Assembly (NCBI RefSeq): GCF_043641665.1 | Contig: NC_092183.1 | Location: 11,325,001-11,389,000 of the forward strand | Length of the DNA: 64,000 nucleotides | Direction of reading: 5' to 3' | DNA from: Enoplosus armatus | Taxonomy: Eukaryota > Chordata > Actinopteri > Centrarchiformes > Enoplosidae | Shown: positions 59,459 through 64,000 of the stretch, one piece after another | How the letters are laid out: every line of letters starts with the position of its first letter | Position numbering within the stretch: the stretch's first letter is position 1 | Program-made: the position numbers and the translations under genes | The notes under the pieces: generated by a model | What the model was told of the DNA's origin: nothing | Databases searched by the model: none | The model's input: only the letters and a program-made list of their open reading frames with translations

Positions 59459-59929
59459 GGGGGCGGGTGGGGCTGCGCTCTTCCTAAAGTCAACAACCAT
59501 CTCCACTGTCTTTGAAGTGTTAAGCTTCAGGTTGTAGCTGTTGCACCAGGTCACCAGATGGTCAATCTCCCACCTGTAGGCAGACTCATCCTCTCCAGAG
59601 ATGAGTCCGATGAGGGTGGTGTCGTCCGCGAACTTCAGGAGCTTGACACAGTGTAGGGCCAAGTTGACGGCGTCGTCTACAGACCTGTTGGCTCTGTAGG
59701 CGAACTGCAGGGGGTCCAGCAGAGGGTCGGTGATGGATTTGAGGTGGGACAAAACCAGGCGTTCAAATGATTTCATGACCACAGAGGTCAGGGCGACGGG
59801 TCTGTAGTCATTTAATCCTGTGGACCCTGGTTTTTTGGGGACGGGGATGATGGTGGAGGCCTTGAAGCAGGCTGGCACGTGGCATGTCTCCAGTGAGGTG
59901 TTGAAGATGTAAAAATAAAGGGGAGGCAT

Positions 59930-62900
59930 ACTTTACCACATAATGACCTATATTTGTGTGTTGACACGATATTTCACTGCCTGATGCAGACCCATACTTT
60001 GTTGAAACAGTGTGCCATAGACTTTTACTTTCATTATATGCATCTATTCCTTGTGCATTGTCTCTGTGAGCCTGTTTCTGTGGATGTTTATACTTAGCTG
60101 ACCTCAGTAAACACAATACAACAACAGTATATTAAGGTCTTTGATTCACTTTGGTTCACTAGCAGAAGCTCCATCACAGTCTGTAAGGAAAGTGAATGGT
60201 TGAGAATAGTTTTTTACTCGCGTATTTCTTTTTCAATTCAAAAAATGTTCTATAAACCTGTGTCTTTGTGGATGAGCTGAATCATGGTTGTGTACATTAA
60301 GGATAGGCACTGTAGACATGGTCAACCAGGACTAACTCACTCCAGCACACAGATATTTCATAACCATGGTCTATCAGCATTGTAAGTCCAAAAACACAGG
60401 GTTGCACCAGGATTACACTCTTCGTCTACAAACTTTACAGCACAGCAGCTTTACTGTTTAACATTCCCTCGACTGTAGATGCACAAGTGTTAATGGCTTG
60501 TTGGCTCATCTTTATTGCACCCTGTGTGGTTATGTGTTGAATATGTTTTACATTTTTATGTGCATGTCCTTGTTTGGTATGTGTATGTGTGAGCAAACTG
60601 TAGGCGCGTGTAAAGTGTGTACTTGCGCAGAACCAGGAGGTCAAAGTGACTCAAGGTGAGAATCACTGTTTGCTTTATAGAAGTTAAGGTGCCTGGTGTT
60701 AACATGGCTTCTCGTTAACATTCAATAAATCTTTATTTTCACAGGAAAATGAAAATGGAGAACAAACAACCTGGCTGTGATATTCACATCCTGACGCTCC
60801 TGATCCACACACACGCACACACACACACACATACACACTTTTCTTCGAACACATTATTTTGGACTTGGTGTGTCATTAACTTTAATAGAGCTTTATGAAA
60901 TTTTCAAACCCCTCTGTCTTCACTGTGTGTGTCTGTGTGAGTGTGTGTGTCTTCAGTTGGCCCATGTGTGATGACTAATGTCTGAGAACCGACAAGACCC
61001 TCTGATTGGGTAATTTCACAGTCTGTAGTCCTCTGAAGTGTGTGTTTGGTGTGTGTGTATGTGTGTGTGCGCAATAATTCACTGCAGGGCATCAGAATGG
61101 TTCATTCTGCTCTTTACAACCTTAAAAAGAGTGGAAAGAGCACTTTATTACTTTGAAGAATCATTTTATGGCTTTTCATTATTGCTTTTGAATTGGAAAG
61201 ATTATGGGCTTTGTGGAAAGGAAATTAGTAAAAAATCTGTTTCAACAGTTTAGGATTGAACATTAAGGAGACTTTTTTCTTGCTACATTTAGGTGAAAAG
61301 GGCTGGAAATAATTTATTATGCACAGTATGTATGCAGTGACCTCAAAAGCTGTGCTCATCTCATGAACATAGTCATAATCCTTTAAAGTTCACACTTAAC
61401 ATGCTAAGTATAAATGGAACAAAAAATGTCCATACTGTGTACACTATGTTTCTATGTTGTTTCCAGTCTGTGTCAGTGCCTAAACAACATAGATGTACAA
61501 CCCATGACAAAGTTTAGAGAGAGGTTTTGGTTAAATACAGGTGGAGATGATGACCACATTTAAAGGCTCAATCTTTATTCTTCTGTGTTTAAATTTTAGC
61601 TCAGTTCACAAAAATAATTGTGGAGTTTGCCTTGATAAGAAATCAGCACTTTTGTCAACAAATGATAAATCAAAGGCCCGTTTTAATGCCATTTTTACAA
61701 AAACAACTGACGTAAACAAACCCTTTGACAGCATCGCAACAACACAAATAACATAGATTTAGTTGTTAAAAAGTCCCTGTATTGTAGAAGACCTGTCAAT
61801 CAAGTTAAGAATGATAACAACTTCCAATCATGTCCTTTGAATTTTGGTGAATTTTTGGAAACCAAAAATAAGCAAAACAAAATAATGTGTATGGCTTAAA
61901 AAGCCCCTATTTGTTGATGCCTTTCAGGAGCAAGGACACAGTGGAATTAATGTGCTTACTTTTACACGTGAGCCATTTTAGAAGAATGGAGAGAGAAAAT
62001 AACTTGGACTGTCCCCTTCATTGACCAATACGAAAACAAGCTAGATCACATGACATAAAACACAAAGAGTATAAAATTGAGTCATGTCAAGTGAACATGA
62101 GGGGGAGAGAGTGCTGCACATTATGATAAACACCACTGGCCAAAAAGACTAAGGGTAAAAGAGAACATGGGGGAGGAAAGCACATCAGGCTCCAATGTTT
62201 TTGACTAAATGTTGTTATTCTTTCCTACAATTTCACTGTGTTTATTTTTTAAATGAGCATCACGGGATGTAAAACTAGTATCTAGCATCTTCATAATCAA
62301 AACTGGCAAGTCATGGGGTTGTGTATGGGTGTTTTACATCACAATAAGACCTCTTCAAGTGCATTCTGTCTTCCCGAAGCTTTAATCCAATTAAACTAGA
62401 CTCAATAACATAATAATTATAGCAATGCCAACATTGCATATAATCACATAAAAAGGAATTATCCCTACAATGAAAATGATGCTGAGCCTGTGAAGGGAAA
62501 TGCTCTTGCCTGCAGCTGCAGCTGTGTTTCATAAACAGAGACAATGTATCTCTGAATAGGGAGCACTTGATTTCATGTACCAGAACAAGTACTCTACATG
62601 CAAAGCAGCAGTTTAACATTGGCTCAAGTTTGTTTAATTACTGAAGACAAAATCATGATCGGGGGGAGAACATAAAAGTGATTTGTCGAAGGTCAGCTTT
62701 CCTCTGTTGCTGTGCTTCCTCTGATTGCAAATGTGATTATTTGAGAAGCTCACATGTGAAAAGGTTCGCAACTTTCTAACTGCTGAAACCTTTGGAGCCG
62801 AAAAACACTGTTACGGGCCAGAGCAGTTTGAGAAAGCCTTTACTATTCTCTTTATCTGCCCACGACTCAGTGCATGTTAAATGTACTGGTACTTTGTTTT

Positions 62901-64000
62901 GCCTTTCTCTTTCTTTCATGGTACTTCTTTTCCAACTTATCAACAATACTACTTTCCAAGTGTCTGACAGTCATAGCTCATATAAAAGGAAAGAGAGGGT
63001 AGACACTTAAACTCTACCTTCTATCTGCCGCTATAAGAAATGAAAGGTCACTGACAAACAAGATGGATGAGCTCTCGAGTTTGGTAAGGACTCAGTGGAA
63101 TTATCTAGGCAAGGCAGCTTTATATGCTTCAGAAGCCGCATTTGCATGCATAGCGTAACCTGGCAATGGGCCATACTCCAATTAAGGTGTTATCCAGGTT
63201 AAACTGTTTACATGCACCTCTGACACCCTGTGATAGAGTCTCCATGTTTCCACTTAAAAGAATATTCCTGTTCACCTGTGGTGTCTTGCCCACAGTTGAA
63301 ACTGTGCCAGTAAAGACCAAGAAAAACTGGACACCTGCTTCTTTGACTCTTACACAAACACAAAGGAAGAATTCATGACACCAATAGTAAAAACAAACGC
63401 TGCTTTCTGGCATGCTTTTGTAGCAGCTATCATTTACCTTTTCCCAATTCATTTTGGCTGAATGTCAAAATTCCTCTGAGTTGAGTGGAGGGTGATTCAA
63501 ATCACCTGAAGGGTGTGGGGACTGCCTCCTAAGTGATAATTGAGAGCAGCAATCTGATCCTTCCTCAACTTCCTGCAGACCTCCTTTTAGGAGCTACTGT
63601 TAGCTAGCTACTCTGGTCTTTTTTTTTGTTGAGACTTTGTTGCGGTCTTTTTCTTCTCTGATTGACTGTGATTTCGATCATTCTGGAGCCTACTTTAAGT
63701 GAATATTAAAAAATCACCTTTCAACTTACCTGCATTAGGGCAGATCTTACTGCTATTCGTGCCTAAGTTTTTGCTATTTTAATTGAAACCTCCTTTTATA
63801 CACATTACCTTTTGCCTATTTCATTTGGAGAAATTTGGAGGGGGCTAAAGAAAAAGTATATATTTCAGTTTCCTTATTATCAAGAAGCATTTGTTCATTA
63901 TTATGAAGGGGGTATTTTTTTATTGTGAAGGCACGTGGGACATGCGTTTCTCCAGGTAAATATGTTTTCTGTTTTTATGTGGTTGGGAACTGGTTCTCAG
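59930..64000 (-). other. grid2: grid2 intron continuing beyond the window
   Basis: Intron upstream of the exon at 58420. No further GluD2 exon could be recognised up to the right edge, on either strand. Contents are AT-rich unique sequence, a CA array near 60808-60835, and TG/GT patches near 60925-60950 and 61038-61070. Frames of 60-107 codons here have no recognisable domain. Confidence 0.65.

Larger units (their letters stand above)
58597..59915 (-). mobile_element. 5'-truncated, internally deleted L2-like LINE
   Basis: Non-LTR retrotransposon copy in the same orientation as grid2. From its 5' end: [59 protein letters not shown], the catalytic FADD motif ([14 protein letters not shown]), then the C-terminal region VESFRFLGSIISQDLRWELN ... 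LVHFYTAIIQSILTSSITVW ... IRSAERVIGCNLPSLQDLY ... TLRRAGKIAADPSHPGHHL, closing at a stop near 58898. The 3' UTR ends TTGGCAATAAACAGTTTCTG followed by a TTCTGA-type repeat (plus-strand AATCAG, about 58600-58622), the usual tail of this teleost L2 group. The endonuclease and the first part of the RT are missing. The NLALH-to-KLLKF junction lacks the central RT palm motifs, so the copy is dead. Confidence 0.9.

Noticed and set aside
58955..59515. 186-codon plus-strand frame
   Set aside because: Antisense shadow of the LINE reverse transcriptase C-terminal region.
1..64000. CRISPR arrays, operons, phage or bacterial defence systems
   Set aside because: None seen: the window is vertebrate nuclear DNA with introns, and the short tandem repeats have no spacer structure.

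Overview
This is a stretch of vertebrate nuclear DNA, almost certainly from a ray-finned (teleost) fish. The evidence is two recognisable vertebrate genes split by introns, long CA/TG, TTA and TCTA microsatellites, homopolymer G/C runs, and several repeat families I recognise as teleost: a hAT-type MITE beginning TAGGGCTGCAACTAAC, tRNA-derived SINEs, and an L2-like LINE with an (AATCAG)n tail. There is no bacterial, viral or CRISPR content. Nearly all long open frames here are shadows of microsatellites or purine/pyrimidine tracts.

Layout: positions 1-22.2 kb are a gene-poor region lying 3' of atoh1. It holds microsatellites, one tRNA-derived SINE, purine/pyrimidine tracts, and low-repeat blocks that look like conserved regulatory DNA. 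Positions 22,249-23,632 on the minus strand carry atoh1, the proneural bHLH transcription factor atonal homolog 1, in two coding exons separated by a 298-bp GT-AG intron. A CCAAT/TATA-like promoter lies at about 23.8 kb. Positions 23.7-27.5 kb form the atoh1-grid2 intergenic space, with a CpG-rich block and a degenerate MITE. From 30,220 to the right end the minus strand carries the 3' part of grid2 (glutamate receptor delta-2): three coding exons at 58,420-58,254, 41,961-41,721 and 30,678-30,220. They join in consistent phases and encode the last 288 residues: the end of the ligand-binding S2 lobe, membrane segment M4, and the cytoplasmic tail ending in the PDZ ligand GTSI. The 5' part of grid2 lies beyond 64,000.

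grid2 and atoh1 are in tandem, same strand, with grid2 upstream, matching the GRID2-ATOH1 neighbour pair known in mammals. The two products belong to related tissue programmes: Atoh1 specifies cerebellar granule neurons and hair cells, while GluD2 acts at the granule-cell to Purkinje-cell synapse. The large grid2 introns may also hold enhancers for either gene; that is inference.

The observations most worth a second look are: a coding-like, GC3-rich segment in the last grid2 intron (33,641-33,360) whose acceptor matches the phase of the preceding exon and which is followed by AATAAA, so it could be an alternative terminal exon; a 43-bp perfect inverted copy linking a site at 57.8 kb to a scar inside the LINE at 59.4 kb; the intron inside atoh1; and a 14-bp-stem palindrome downstream of atoh1 that places AATAAA on both strands.
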